From NCBI GenBank assembly GCA_037176885.1, contig JAWWNJ010000310.1, positions 1 through 64,000 of the forward strand: a stretch of DNA of 64,000 nucleotides, read 5' to 3'. Each line of letters begins with the position of its first letter. Position 1 is the first letter of the stretch. Below are positions 1 through 12,013 of this stretch, in pieces. The translations under genes were made by a program, and so were the position numbers. The notes under the pieces are model-generated. The model saw only the letters and a list, made by a program, of their open reading frames with translations, was not told the DNA's origin and ran no database searches. The stretch is from Favolaschia claudopus (lineage: Eukaryota; Basidiomycota; Agaricomycetes; Agaricales; Mycenaceae).

Positions 1-479
1 ATCGAACCTCGGCAGGCCTCACGGCTGCTGATGTGTAGCTGCCGAAAATTTTCGGATCGCGGCTTGACCCCGGCGAGACGCCTGTTGGAGACTCCGCTAG
101 GACGCTCGAGGACGGGTGTGTACGCGGCAATTGCGGTTGTCTGCCGCTGAGTGAGGTTCATCCTATGGGAATTTTGGAACAATTATTCTTGTCTCTAGTA
201 GCAGAAAACTCTCCCTGAATAAAAAGTAATACCTAAAGGAAAAAATATCTCCTCTCCATCAAAGCTTAGATGTTTACACCGTTGGCACCGCGTCGAAAAG
301 GATAATCGGGGAAAAAGTACTATGGGAAGTCACCCAGTAGGCCACTTGGTTTAATTGAAGTTTAAGGCTCTGTTTAACATCACGTATTGATGGCGTACCC
401 GTGGGAGAGTAGGCACATTGCACAGCCATCCACTTTTCGGGAACCTCAGACAAAAGGGGGGAGCAAGCTCCCCCAATGA
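1..479. other. Intergenic, no recognisable feature
   Basis: No reading frame here resembles a known protein. A short inverted repeat built on GCTCCCCC lies near 455-475, and a similar one lies near 10900-10920. This is too little to name an element. Confidence 0.4.
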
Positions 480-1330
480 TGTTGTTGGCCATGAAAATCC
501 CAACATTATGTCCAGGAATTCATGATGAATCGCCTGGAAATTGCTAACGCAACATCATGAATTGAAAGTATGTTTTCATGATGATTATGGGGCTCTTCAT
601 GACGTTTTTTCATGATGTTTTATCAAGTATTTCAGAGCAAAATATCATGAAACGAGAGCGCTGCAAAGCAAATAAACCACAACCAAACTCAGGTGTCAAC
701 ACCCGGAATCGAACTCAAAACCGCCGTATGACGCACTACGTCAGGGTGACATTACTACAGTCGAAGCTGTCATAACCCATAGCTCTCCTAACCCATAATC
801 TGCTTTAACCCATACATATTTGAAGGATTTTTACTGACTTTTGGCTGGGATAACCCATAACTTCGTTATACCCCATACCTTTGGGGCTCCACCGAGACCT
901 ATGGGTTACGACAGCTTCGACTGTACACATAGACTAAGTGGTAATTATAAACTACGTTATCTTGGCCAATATATGGATGTCATGCGGCACAGTCTCAAAT
1001 TTTTCATTCCCGTTAACCTCCTCATTTAGTTAACTAATTTTCAACAGTGTGCACTTGATAGAGACCAGAGACCGACTGATACCATTTATTGGCTTTATCA
1101 TTGATATTAGCACACTACCCACTTAACCCTTGGTGGACTTAGCCAGAAAAAATCGCTCGGTTCTTTCATGACGAAAATTCATGATGTTTTGTCATGAATT
1201 CATAATCTTGCAAAAATGAGCTTCTGAGCATCATGAAACCCCCCTTGAAATTCATGGTGTGCTTTATGACAAAACATCATGAAACCTGAAATTCATGACA
1301 GTTTGCATGAATTTCATGATGTATACTTTG
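480..1330. repeat. TTCATGATG-rich repeat block
   Basis: The motif TTCATGATG or its complement, with variants such as GTCATGAATT, occurs about a dozen times between roughly 510 and 660 and again between 1165 and 1320. The two clusters face each other, and the second contains an inverted pair around ATTCATGATG near 1175 and 1270. This looks like subterminal repeats of a non-autonomous DNA transposon. A TA-flanked miniature element (756-925) sits in the middle. No coding potential was seen. Confidence 0.5.
756..925. mobile_element. TA-flanked MITE, family A, copy 1
   Basis: About 170 bp. It begins TACAGTCGAAGCTGTC and ends with the reverse complement of that sequence. The outer TA would be the target duplication, as in Tc1/mariner/pogo elements. 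The inside repeats TAACCCATA or its complement at least five times. It is nearly identical to 2850-3020 in the same orientation, and 1561-1731 is a diverged inverted copy. Confidence 0.85.
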
Positions 1331-1560
1331 CACAGTGGTGCCCCGCGGCCAATCGACTCACGTCGATTTTGCCCGCTTTCAACCGCATACTCTTTCTCTC
1401 ATCTTGCCTCTGATACACCTCCGGGATTGACTTGCTTTTGCAGTTTGCTCATATTTGAAGTGGACTCGCCCGAAGTGTGGTAGATTTTATTGAACTTGGC
1501 GAGGCGGGAGTCTGGAGAATCCGAGAAAACAAAGGAAACCCAGTGCAATATTCCTATGTG

Positions 1561-1731
1561 TACAGTCGAAAGCTGTCATAACCCATAGCCCTCGGTAGAG
1601 CGAAAAAGCTATGGGATTTGACAGATTTATGGGTTATCCCAGCCAAAAACCGGTCAAAAACCCCCAAAGATGTATGGGTTAAGGGAGATTATGGGTTATG
1701 AGAGCTATGGGTTATGACAGCTTCGACTGTA
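1561..1731. mobile_element. TA-flanked MITE, family A, copy 3 (inverted)
   Basis: 171 bp with the same CAGTCGAAGCTGTC-type ends as 756-925 but in opposite orientation. One extra A sits in the left end (GTCGAAAGCTG). It carries the same internal TATGGGTTA repeats and the shared GGCTGGGATAACCCAT core, read here as its complement. It differs from copies 1 and 2 at many positions and is an older insertion. Confidence 0.85.
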
Positions 1732-1868
1732 CTATGTCAATCTTTTGGAACTCAGAATCATCTTATCAGAGACTTAGGGCCCGAGATTTGAGGCTCGAGG
1801 TAATCATACCTGTAAGGGCAACAGCTGCCAGGGCCTGAGGCCCGAGGTACTCAAGAGTCCAACAAGCA

Positions 1869-1953
1869 CTGGGCAGAGGGAGAATCCTTAGAGGGCTAGC
1901 TACAACAAGAGGAAGAGTGTCTACTCACCTGGGCAGAGGGAGAATCCTTAGAG
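1869..1953. repeat. Two direct copies of a 25-bp unit
   Basis: The unit starting CTGGGCAGAGGGAGAATCC occurs at 1869-1893 and 1929-1953, a 60-bp period. No protein context was seen. It may be a remnant of an LTR or leader region. Confidence 0.55.
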
Positions 1954-2139
1954 AACAGAGTAAGGAGTCTCCATGCCCCAGGCGTCACAGTAAAAGGGCG
2001 CGTGACGCGTGACTTCTCACGGTGCGTGGGGAACTATGTAGTAGCACAGCATCCATGATGTGATATCAATGATCAGATGATCCAACAGTAGCAGGGAGCC
2101 AGAGAAGAGGGATCACAATACTGGTCCAGACTCCAGAGA

Positions 2140-2560
2140 TCGTAGACCGACGAAGGCCCGGAGATACCCTGTGGTCCGGGGAGCGTGGGAAACCGGAGCC
2201 GGAGTCCGGAGGGCCGGAGCTCGGGGCCCGGAGGGTCGGGGAATAGAGCCCAGGGAACCCGGGAAGGGCCGCTAGAGCCAGGGCGAGACAGCGGGGAGCA
2301 TCGAGGCTTGGGTGACAGAACCGCTGGGGCTTGGCCCAGGTCCGGGGGAGCGTGGGAAGCCGGGCCGTGGACCGGGGGACCGGAGCCGGAAGGCCGGAGG
2401 TCCGGACGACAGAGCTCGGGGGTACCAGAGCTCTCGGAGGGCTAGAAGTCTGACCGGAAGACCAGTAGGGAACCGGGTTGCGCTGAGCACTAGCTGTAGG
2501 AGCGCAGGTCGACAGGAGTCTGTCGAGGAGGGGGAACGGGGCATACTGTACGTAAGGGAC
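2140..2560. other. GC-rich CCGGAG-repeat island
   Basis: This stretch is strongly GC-rich and built from degenerate GGCCGGAG/GTCCGGGGG units. Reading frames on both strands stay open only because of composition, and none resembles a protein family. It lies between two family A MITEs. Confidence 0.5.
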
Positions 2561-2849
2561 AGCATGTGGCATGGGCCTCTACGGCAATAGGCCATGCACA
2601 GGGAACGGGGGTCGGAAGGAGGAAGGTGTGACAAAGGGGGAAGTCTGGAGGGAGTAGCGTTCCCAAGAAGGCTGGAGTGATGCAAGGAATAGCAGAGCGG
2701 GTCGGGGAAGCGGGGGGGTTCCCCTGACAATACCCCAATCAAATCATGAAATTGCGACATCGACGTACTTACTATAGGAAATTTGAAATTTCGAATACAC
2801 TCGTCGGTTTCTCGGGAACCTGAGAGCTCCCAACCTATTTCTTGAGCTC

Positions 2850-3020
2850 TACAGTCGAAGCTGTCATAACCCATAGCTCTCCTAACCCATAATCTGCTTT
2901 AACCCATACATATTTGAAGGATTTTTTACTGACTTTTGGCTGGGATAACCCATAACTTCGTTATACCCCATACCTTTGGGGCTCCACCGAGACCTATGGG
3001 TTACGACAGCTTCGACTGTA
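2850..3020. mobile_element. TA-flanked MITE, family A, copy 2
   Basis: 171 bp and almost identical to 756-925, in the same orientation, with TA at both ends and CAGTCGAAGCTGTC-type inverted ends. The near identity suggests recent spread, or a segmental copy of the area between 0.7 and 3 kb. Confidence 0.85.
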
Positions 3021-5181
3021 ATACATTTCGAGCCCGACGGAACTTCCCGAGTTGGTCCATAAACTTACTGAATTGCTCCAGAAAGAAATTCTCATGCAAT
3101 TCATCAAAGGTGGGTCAGCAAATGGCTTTCAGTGTAGCAGAATAACCGGAAAACAACCAAGATAGCTGAAGAGGAGTCATATGGATTTAACTGCGTTTTG
3201 CCGGCCTGCGCACCGAAGTTTGAGCATGGTACAATGGCTGTCTCTGACAGACCAGATTCTTTGCAGTACCATGGTATGTGGATGCAGTAGCCTTATACTT
3301 GTGAATTCTAATGAGTAGTCTCCAGCAGCTCGCTCGAGGTTGCTAGTTAGCCATTGAAAAGCTGAAAGGTTCGAGATCAACTGCCAGCTACTGCCCAATT
3401 AAGTCCTGGGTACAGTATCGAGATTCTGATTCGTTCCGTCGGTATCCCACATGAGAGTTAAAATACTCTGAAGGTTGAATGCTCTGCTCTATGTACTCAG
3501 TCCATGATTCATTCAATAAATCCGCACGGCTCAGCTCGCCAATGCGCACCGGCGCGTTGTTGACGCGTTCGTTATGTACGCGACTTTGATTGATATCATT
3601 GATCCCAATCAGCATCACTCGGGTGCAATAGACCCTAGCGACTTGGGCTCAACTGGCATGGGTCATGAGCCGGGGATCAACGCTTGTCGGAGCCATCCGG
3701 CTCGTTCGGGTTCATCATTTCGCGGTCACGGGAACAGTAATCTCGGGTAGAGAGTGACGCTTCGCGAGCATATCGCGCCTGAGTAGATCACTAGTGGTGT
3801 AGTACTAAGGGGTTAATTATCTCATGCATCATCTCTGCGCCCGCAAAATCGAACAGCGTTCAAATGCCAGGATTAAAAGAGAGGATGTCAAAAATGAATC
3901 TGATTGATCAAAGGCCAGCGACGATGGCGGGGGACCTATAAAAGAAAATTCCCCTAGAAAAGGAATTCAAACAGTGAAAGCTAGAATGCTTATCAACATC
4001 TAAGTTGCGGGAAATTGATTGGGCACAGATCGAAGACAATAACGGCAAAATCCTAGGTATACCCGTTCAATAAGGGATACCGGTACCCATCTGCGGTCAC
4101 TGAAACACAAAAAAATCATAAGGTTCTCAATTTCGATTATAGTATGCTTTCCGCTTCACTCACTTTAACAAGAATACGGGGAGATTTCTGATAAGCCTTA
4201 TGATCATGATTGAATCCATGTTTTCTGTTGAATTAAATCTTCCACCTGCCTCATTTGAGCGAGCTGTTCTTTGGCGCTTCAGATTTCTCTGCGCCTTTCA
4301 CTTCATTAGTTCAATTGGGTATCCAGCTCTTCAAGTTCTATCTCAGAATCTCAGCTCATACAAGCTTGAGCTTTAACGTTTGAACCCTGACCGGCGGCCA
4401 CGCTGTTCAAATTCACATTGAAATCACCTGAATTCCACAAACTAACCACTCTATTTTTCTTCCTCAATATCGGCTATATACCTCTCCCTCTTCAATCTTG
4501 AATTTTCATTGAATTGGCGTCACCAACCACACTGGCGCGGAAAAGTTGAACCGTGAGAATCTTGTATGATCACATCATTTGGTGTCAACTCAACTTTCGA
4601 ATATTCATTCCTGACTCCTGTGTCTCGGAGAAATTCAATTCCTAACAGCAACACTTCCTTCCTCCTAATCTACTAGTCTACATATCTATTTATCGCGCTC
4701 AAACTCCCAGGAATTCCTGAAATACAGCGACTATCTGTTGACTTCGCTTGAATCTTGACAAATCTGCATCTTTTGGTCAGTTCTAGACTGAGATCCTCCG
4801 AAGCCACTCACCTAAACATTATAGCTTAATGTCTGGTAAAAAGGGTACTTCAGAGCATTCAATATACAACGTTGAAACACAGCTTCGACTGCTCAGTTAC
4901 CTATGAAGATAATGAGATTGAGAGGTAATTAGGCACAAACGCTGCCAGGATGGGCTCCAGCCCTTCGTTATGGCTTGACAAGATTGAGAGACTATCTGCT
5001 GCTCAACCTCTTGTCCTTGATTCAATTGGACCCCCCGCAATATTGTAGACCTTCTGAAATTGTATAGCTCACCTGCAATTCAGTAGAAACGTGGTCACCT
5101 CCGACGAGGCGTAGAAATTGATATGTTTGTGGTTGAGAGCATACAAAGGCTAAGATGTAATTACTGACTGGTGTTTTATCG
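3021..5181. other. Gene-free stretch
   Basis: AT-rich sequence with short open frames only. No protein family, terminal repeat or RNA gene was recognised. Probably decayed repeat sequence. Confidence 0.4.
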
Positions 5182-5678
5182 CAAGGGGGTGTCGGGATTC
5201 GAAACTCGGATATCGGGTCGACTTATTTTTTAAGCCCTTTACCAGACCCCCCCTCCCCTCCTATATAGGGTAATATATTCCCACCATTGTCAGGCTGCCG
5301 TGTTGCCGGTCAACACACCCACCTCGGTAACTTCCGAAACCCACCATTTTTTATATCTGTTTTCGTGTGTTTGAGAGTTTATTTGCTGTAAGAAATTCTA
5401 GAACTTAATTTCGTGGCCTGGCAGAAGCAAAATAATCGTTGAATTTTGCGCCGCTTATTTAGCGTGCGAAAACTGTCCAAATCCGGAACATTATTGCCGC
5501 CTTGACAGTCAGATGGGTTCATGAGACGGAAATTTACGGACAAGTTCAAACCAATTTACAACCGGTTTATGAGCCTTGGGAAGCTTATGAGTACTAGACA
5601 CAAGAAATTTTTAAGGACCTTCTGGAGACCCCCCCCTCCAACCCATGGTACGAAATTTTAATCCCGACACCCCCCTTG
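5182..5678. mobile_element. hAT-like non-autonomous element, CAAGGGG ends
   Basis: The left end reads CAAGGGGGTGTCGGGATT; the right end is the reverse complement of CCAAGGGGGGTGTCGGGATT, so both share a terminal inverted repeat of about 18 bp. Flanks TTTTATCG and GTTTATCG match in seven of eight positions, consistent with an aged 8-bp target duplication. About 497 bp with no coding capacity. The end sequence resembles the outer element at 19016, inserted in the Helitron helicase. Confidence 0.65.
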
Positions 5679-6423
5679 GTTTATCGCAAACTTCATCGCC
5701 TGTGCCACAACTTGAACTCGAACAGCCAAATGGAACACTGTTCTCCCGGTTCGACAATTAATATTTTGTTGCGAAAACAATGCGAGAAGATTTCGTTCCC
5801 TTTGAGTTAGGGTTGTAGCTATTGAAATATTTGAGCATAAGCTGCTCACAAACACAGAGTTGAGGCGCAGTACTCAATCATTTCAACTCGGGGTTTCAAA
5901 GTTACTTAACCCTCGGGGCCGGGGGAGAAACTCAAAAATTACTCGAGATCGTTGAGGCGGGAGCACTGCGGGAAAAAAATCTGATGACCAGGGAAAATGG
6001 GCTAAGCAGATGAGGCGGGGAGTTCGCTAGATTCAACATTGAAATGGTCATATGGAAGCAATTGGCGTCAGTACTCCCCTGAACTCATATCAGAGAATTT
6101 GCGGGCTACTCGGTATTGACAAAAGTAACCGCGAATCGACTCGTATGGTCCGAATATTGCAGTATGTAATAGGTTTAAATGCATCAGAATGTTCTCCTGC
6201 ATGTTTTGAACGGCACCCGACAAAGTCCTGCACCAATCCATCAAGCACAACTGATCTCTCAACAGATTAGCGGGTTTGTGCAAAGCGACCCCGGTCGCTT
6301 TGGGACCGCTCAGATCTCCACAGCGAGCAGCCTCAGGTGTGAGGTCCCAGCGACCTAGGAATGCCCCAGGGCGATACTCTCCTATTCTAATTTGCAGCTG
6401 TTTTGCACTGTTTGTTGCAATAA
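5679..6423. other. Gene-free stretch with one half of a 19-bp repeat
   Basis: No protein was recognised. The sequence ACTCGGTATTGACAAAAGT near 6109-6127 recurs near 8048-8066, so it may mark one side of the Ulp1-bearing repeat nest described at 6945-8180. Confidence 0.4.
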
Positions 6424-6752
6424 ATGACTGCATTTCCAATTTTCTTGAAGTTCAAGAACATGCCCTCGGACGGTAGGTGCTGGTTTGATCTAGAAGGCTT
6501 CGAGATCTTGCCGTGGGCTCCCAACTCACCGGATATGAGCATCATAGAGAACCTTTGGGATCACCTGGAGTGCATGGTACACGCTAGGGACCCCCTGCGG
6601 AAGAACAAGGACGACCCTTTGGCTCGCTTTGAAGGAGGAGAGGGAAAGCAGTGACCAGGCTTTCATCGACACGTTATATGATAGTATGCCCCAATCGCGT
6701 GCGGGAGTTATTGAAGGCGAAGGGCGGGGAACACTCACTATTAACACCCCGT
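6424..6752 (+). pseudogene. Tc1/mariner transposase C-terminal fragment
   Basis: A remnant of the DDE_3 catalytic domain of a Tc1-like transposase, the enzyme that cuts and joins transposon ends. The frame contains PWAPNSPDMSIIENLWDHLE, the typical block around the second aspartate of Tc1 elements, followed by VHARDPLRKNKDD. After a frame change the tail continues with AFIDTLYDSMPQSRAGVI, typical of the same family. The N-terminal DNA-binding part and the first catalytic aspartate are absent. No terminal repeats of its own were found. Confidence 0.75.
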
Positions 6753-6944
6753 AGGCTTGGTTTTGTCCCATAAATCTCCCATTTCCTCTTCAGAGTATTA
6801 TTCTGACTTTGTTTTCCCAAATCGGCAAAATGCAGATTAATGATTGGATCACCTGTCATCAACAAATCCGCTGTACAGTGCCGAGCTCTTCAAGCAGAAG
6901 CTAGATCTTATATATGTATTAACTACACCATGCTCATGTCAGGC

Positions 6945-8180
6945 TTTGACAGAAAGTCACGGGGTAAAAATTCTCTTTCCTGGAGCTGAGGCTGTGCTCT
7001 TCTTCTTTTCATGTATAGGTACTAAGCGCTCGCGTCCCTCCTACGGCTGGTGCACAGCTTGTCGGGGCTCCGCCCCAAACCCCGCGCGGATTTTTTTGCT
7101 GGATTCCGTGCCCGCGGCGCCGCACTGCCGCTCGCTGCACTCGCCGGCGCGCGGCGCCGGGGACCGCGTGTGAGTTTCAACATCTCGACGGCCATCAGTC
7201 GCGTGACTTTTTGACAGAAGCAGTTTGTGCACGGCACTCGACCACTACTCGACCCATTACACGAGCGTCTCGACGACTCTTCCGCTACCGAAGCTGATCT
7301 GCGGGCCAAGGCGGCTCTCAAAACTCTCGAAAGATTGCCTTGGGAAAGCGGCCTGCGTGGCTTTCAGGCTGGAGGGTCTGTAGACGATCTCTCGCTCTGG
7401 TTTACTCATGATTGGTTGAAGACCGACCACGAGGACCAGATGCTAGAGCTTCTTGCAGCGGATCTCGGAATCAGCAAGCAGAGCACCAGCCGCATTCAAT
7501 CCACTTACTTTGCACGCGCCCTAGCTCAAGCATACTCCAATCCCGATGCTTACCGCTCAGATCGTCGCTTCCAATAGCTTCGGCAGCTCGGAATGTCGCT
7601 GGCTACCAAGGGACTGTACGGCTGGGTACAATTGCGAACCCAAGCGAAAATCATTGGGTTGCGCTTACGGTTGATGGTGAAAAGGGAATGGTTGGTTACG
7701 GCGATGGATTTGGAAAAAAGGTGCCGGATATCCTGCGTCAACACGTTGATTGGTGGCTGTTTGAGCATCTAGGCGTCACGTTCAAGTGGAAGAACTTACC
7801 CACAACGAAACAAACCGACGCGCATTCATGCGGACTCATCGCTTACTTCGCTCTACTCTGGAACGGCTCAATCAATGGCAGATGAACGCATTAAGATGTT
7901 CCTGCGGATCGTCAAAAGACACGAAGGAAACCAGACCCACCACCACCAGTCGGCAATCAGCTGATGCTTGCTTAAACGGGCAATCCTTCCGAATACGATA
8001 GCAGAAAGTGGGTAAGTTGAGCGGCTAGTCACCGTTAGTGGCAATACTCGGTATTGACAAAAGTCCTATACATGAAAACACAAGGTGACGTTAGTAACGT
8101 GACTTTTGACAGAAAGTAACGTGCTTTTTGACAGAAAATCACGGGGTCCCCGGCGCCGCGCGCCGGCGAGGTGCATCCGC
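6945..8180. repeat. Repeat nest around the Ulp1 gene
   Basis: The motif TTGACAGAAAGTCACGGGG or close variants occurs near 6948, 7206 (partial), 8105 and 8128. A GC-rich block GCCGGCGCGCGGCGCCGGGG near 7141 is repeated as its reverse complement near 8148. Repeats in inverted orientation therefore bracket the Ulp1-like coding region, as expected for terminal or subterminal repeats of a DNA transposon. Exact ends and target duplication could not be fixed. Confidence 0.5.
7227..7970 (+). pseudogene. Ulp1-like cysteine protease (C48) remnant
   Basis: The second half is recognisably an Ulp1/SENP-type protease domain, which cleaves SUMO or related modifiers. It has the catalytic histidine in ENHWVALTVDG, the aspartate in GYGDGFG, a typical WWLFEHLGV segment, and the catalytic cysteine in AHSCGL. 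The upstream frame (7227-7577) carries a predicted helical region ending SDRRFQ. The frame shifts once near 7560 and again near 7870, where ADERIKMFLRIVKRHEGN continues the domain. Free-standing Ulp1-like genes of this type are common transposon passengers in mushroom genomes. The catalytic triad is intact but the gene is not. Confidence 0.7.
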
Positions 8181-8406
8181 TATTCTTAGTAGAGGGTAGC
8201 CAAAATTTTGGCCGGACCCCCCAAATTACAAGGAAAATTCACTAAAATATTGATTTGAGCTCTTTACGACTGTCTGAGTCTGTTTCTGGACTCAGAATGA
8301 AAATTCAACGAGCCGTTATGTCACAAAATAGGAGGGAACCTGTGGAACATTTGTAACATTTGTAAACAACATGTCACAAATATGTCACCTCCTGTCACCT
8401 TGGCAT

Positions 8407-8717
8407 TGCCAATTTCGGGTTCCTCAAAGCAAAAAGGGCTGAGGGACCAGAGTAGTTGCATATAGTACTCTCTGGATGGTCAGCAACCATGAAGGCTGGG
8501 TCAACATTCGTCTGGAGGGGCCAGAAAGGTACACACAATTTCGTTCAGACCGCCCAAAAATTTGGCCATACCCATTTTGTCGTGGGAAAATTCAGGAGAA
8601 ATCGTTTTTAGACTTATTCTGGGGTGCTGAACCCGTTTCTGGACTCAGCTAAGTCCAGAAAATAGCGGTTCGACCGAAAATTAAATTGTTGACTTTGATT
8701 GTCCGGAGCTGTACTGT
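8407..8717. repeat. 300-bp dispersed repeat, copy 1
   Basis: About 300 bp here match 14959-15252 in direct orientation at roughly 90 percent by eye, apart from a short insertion near 8477. Copy 2 lies immediately upstream of the gene-like region at 15253-16637. This copy may therefore be a detached 5' piece of the same gene family. Confidence 0.8.
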
Positions 8718-11503
8718 CGGATTCTACCCAGGCGGCTCACTCCCAAGCCTTCCATCACGTCTGGGGACGGTCATTCAAGTGTACAGTGATGAGCAGATAC
8801 GTTCAAGGATATTTTTTGAACCTTCTCGCAGCTGGGGGGACTCCAACAGTGGAAGCCAGCGGACTCCTATTTTTCACGATCAGGGGAGACATAGGCTGCG
8901 AGAAACTGGCAGAGAAGGTTCCCTGTAGCATACAGAGTACTAGTACACTCATCAGGATAGTGAATGAAGCCCATATCCTTCGCAGCACCGTCGAGAAACC
9001 AACGCAGACCTGGGCAGGGGTTCCCGGGTCCTGCACTGCCACCCTGAGAATTTTTTACGTTTTCCGCATAGAACCTAAAACAGCTGTAAACCTACACAAG
9101 TTGTTGTGGGCAACCTCTCTTCCTGAGGCTCTTCAGAGCCAGCGCAATTTTGGCAATAGCTTGAAATTCACCTGTGTCTTTCAACTTCTGCTATATGCTA
9201 CTTGAATAGGGTGTAACTCAGGTTAGGTTGTCTGCATTAGGAAATTGCGTAAGTGCACGTGCTTGATTGTTTGATTACATCAGTGATGTCTCAATTTGAC
9301 CCGAGGAAAAAACTATTTATTGTGAGTTTTTATCCAATCGAGAAACCCTCTTGAGGGATTGAAGTACCATCTAATCGGAGTGTTTTGGCCAGAGGATCAG
9401 AAACCTGGAGGCTCTGATCATGTGCTATACTTTTCGTTCTTGTTTGGTGGTGTTTAAGCGATGCGCACCATAGGGCCAAGGTTTTTCATTGGCTGAACCT
9501 TTAGGTTAGCCTATTTACGTGTGGGGGAAGATGGAGATTGGGCTGTTTTGCTACAAGTACAAACAAGATTTTAGTCATTGGCAATGTGTCATCCCAACTG
9601 AAACCAAGTTCCTTCGTCTAATTCGAATTTAAATTCTTCATTGTACAGCAAGGAAATTATCTGTTTACATTGATCTGGGATCTACATCTCTAACAGTACT
9701 TTTTCAGCACCATAAAAACCAGCTAAAGAACGGATGCACATTTGGTTGGTCATTTTCGCTTTGTGTGTATCGGTCCGAAGATCAAATCAATGATTACGTG
9801 AGTTGCTCGGCATTTTCCCTCTTCCTCAACTCTTCCTCGTTCCATGCTTTGCTACGGTAAATATATTTGTGAGTCCGAGAGAGGTGTAGACGTCTACCAT
9901 AGATAGGCCCACTGTTTTGACAGGAATAATCTATTGGGAAACTTGGTTTATCGAGAAAGCCTCCCTGGGAAGCCCTGCCGTCTTGCCGGACCGGCCAGAT
10001 GAGTTTAGTTGCAGGGCGTGGTGCATGTAAGGGACTTGTATACTGGTCATAAACAACCCCTGGAAGTTTGAAGTAAGCTTTACAATTTCATAGAGTCTCT
10101 AATGAATTTTAGTGGCCTGCCGAGTAATGCCGATGAGAATGCCGTTTTTTTTTTTTGATCCAAACGAGCGTAGCCGGTGCGGGAATGCTTATAATGTGGG
10201 GGGCAGAAAGAGCCAAAGTTGCTCGAAGTGTTTTTCCATTACTAGGATGTGGAAAGCACAGCTGTCAGTGAGAAACTCAATCTCGGCATCGCGGCCGGCA
10301 CTGGCTCATCTTGAAAATGTTTGAAATGCTCCTGTTCAACATGTTTTGAGCAAGAATTCTTCTGAAAAATTCCATGTTAGGACCGAGATTTGAAATTTTG
10401 AACCTTGGTTAGCCAACCAAGTTCATTGTAGTTGTCCCGAGCACATCGATTCCGGGGCGGAGTTTCTGAGAAGCTCGAGTGCTCAACAAGACCACAGGAA
10501 GCCGGATTTCCGTGCATTTTGCCAAACGATGCGGCTTACTTCCGGGTAAAAAGCGCGTTGCGACAGCAATATTGTATAGTAGTTGTTATAGAATTTCTTC
10601 AAGCCCTAAGAGAATGGTTTTGAGCACTGCAGCGAATTCAACATCCTTAACAATTCAAGAGCATGTCGCCTACATCCGAGACCCTCAAGTCAGAAAGTAG
10701 TCGACATAGAGGAATTGGTGGGTCAATCAGAGCACACCACATGGCTCCATCACCACGGATTACAGCCAAGGAACAGGAAACTAAGTTTCGCATCACTCGG
10801 GATCACGGCTCAATCGATTGCATCAACACTTACGACACAGGCTCAAAGCACAGCCCCATCACAATTTGGTGTCCAGTGTCCACTGTCCGCTATGATAAGG
10901 GGGAGAAAGCTCCCCCAATTATCAGGGGTCCTGAGATCTGATGCGTGGGGCGTGACGACGGTGGAAGGGGAGGAAGCAGAGGTTTAAAAGATTGTGAGCT
11001 TAAATACGAATAAAAAAATGGTATTGGTGACAAAAGTATACATTGAGCGGCTACACAAGTAATTCTAGGAGGGAGCGAAGAAGAGGGGGAAGAGAAAGTA
11101 AATGGTGATTTGCGGGGGATGGAGAGAAAGAGAGGTGGGGAGAGGGGAGAAACGGCTTGATGAGAGAGGCTTGGGGAGGACAACATCAAGGACTTGGATA
11201 GGTTTGCATGAGTTACACTCTTGAAGGATTTTCAGCTTGCGACCTTGAATGCTTGCTACAGTTGTCTTGCAGTCTTGAAGCCTTGCGCAGTGCAGTTTTT
11301 GAGGTCTTGCGCCCGGACTTGCGACTTGCGACTTTTGTCTGAGGTCGGGAGAGATGTTCGTCAGCTTTGCTGCCACAAACTTGAAGGGGCTTGAAGTTTG
11401 AAGGGCTGAGGGAGAGAGACGGCGCCCGTCTGGTGTATCGTAAAAGACGAGGAGTGGAGGGGGATGAGGGAAGAAGACAAGAGAGCGACGTGGCAGCTGA
11501 AGA
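8718..11503. other. Gene-free stretch
   Basis: No protein family was recognised. Open frames at 8699-9205 (168 codons) and 10663-10987 look non-coding. A polypurine-rich stretch lies at 11065-11165 and a T run of 12 near 10146. Confidence 0.4.
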
Positions 11504-11680
11504 TACAGTCGTCACTGCCTTAACCCATACCCCTCGGTGGGGCAAAAAAAGTATGGGTTATGAGGGTTTTATGGGTTATCGCAGGTAAATATCACGTAAT
11601 TTGGGCACTTTTACACTGTAAACCGAGGAAAATTTGCCTCCAAGATTATGGGTTATGGGCAAGGGGTGGCGGTAACAAAA
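11504..11680. mobile_element. TA-flanked MITE, family B, copy 1 (right end lost)
   Basis: Starts TACAGTCGTCACTGCC and then follows the 200-bp element at 63707-63906, read as its complement, including the pieces around GCAGGTAAATATCACGTAAT and GATTATGGGTTATGGG. Similarity stops near 11680, so the far terminus is missing or degenerate. Family B shares the TAACCCATA motif with family A but has different ends. Confidence 0.75.
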
Positions 11681-12013
11681 GTTCTTGACCAGGACTACAG
11701 TGCAACTGGTGACTTCTTGAATGCCGGTGACAGGTAACACCGGCCCTCATTTACATTTTACAATGTGATTGGAGAGACTGGGAACAGTGGAAAACAACTC
11801 TAGTATGCTCTGGGCATCCTCTGATTCAACAGCTAAGCAATCAGCCAAGATTTGGTTTTTAGAGGGTCGAAAAAGTGAAACATGCGTGGGAAAGTCGTTC
11901 GGCAGCCACCGGCATCATTCAGAAACGCAAGAAAAACGACTCGTATGTATCTATGAGTTGTCTATAAGAGTGTTTTAAGAATACCTAAGCCCTAGATATT
12001 ATATTTACATCCA

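Noticed and set aside
690..760. tRNA-like sequence on the minus strand (GAGTTCGATTCC resembling a B box)
   Set aside because: No proper acceptor, D or anticodon stems can be formed; the T-stem does not pair. At most a decayed tRNA-derived piece.
2066..2874. Long open frames on both strands in the GC-rich island
   Set aside because: They stay open because of composition; the proteins are Pro/Arg/Gly-rich without any domain pattern, and opposite-strand frames are equally long.
10140..10160. T run near 10146 as a reverse-oriented LINE poly(A) tail
   Set aside because: Only 12 T and no LINE-like protein on the minus strand next to it.
11504..11680. TAACCCATA arrays as telomeric repeats
   Set aside because: The repeats sit inside elements with inverted ends and TA flanks, are irregularly spaced and in both orientations; typical fungal telomeres are tandem TTAGGG.
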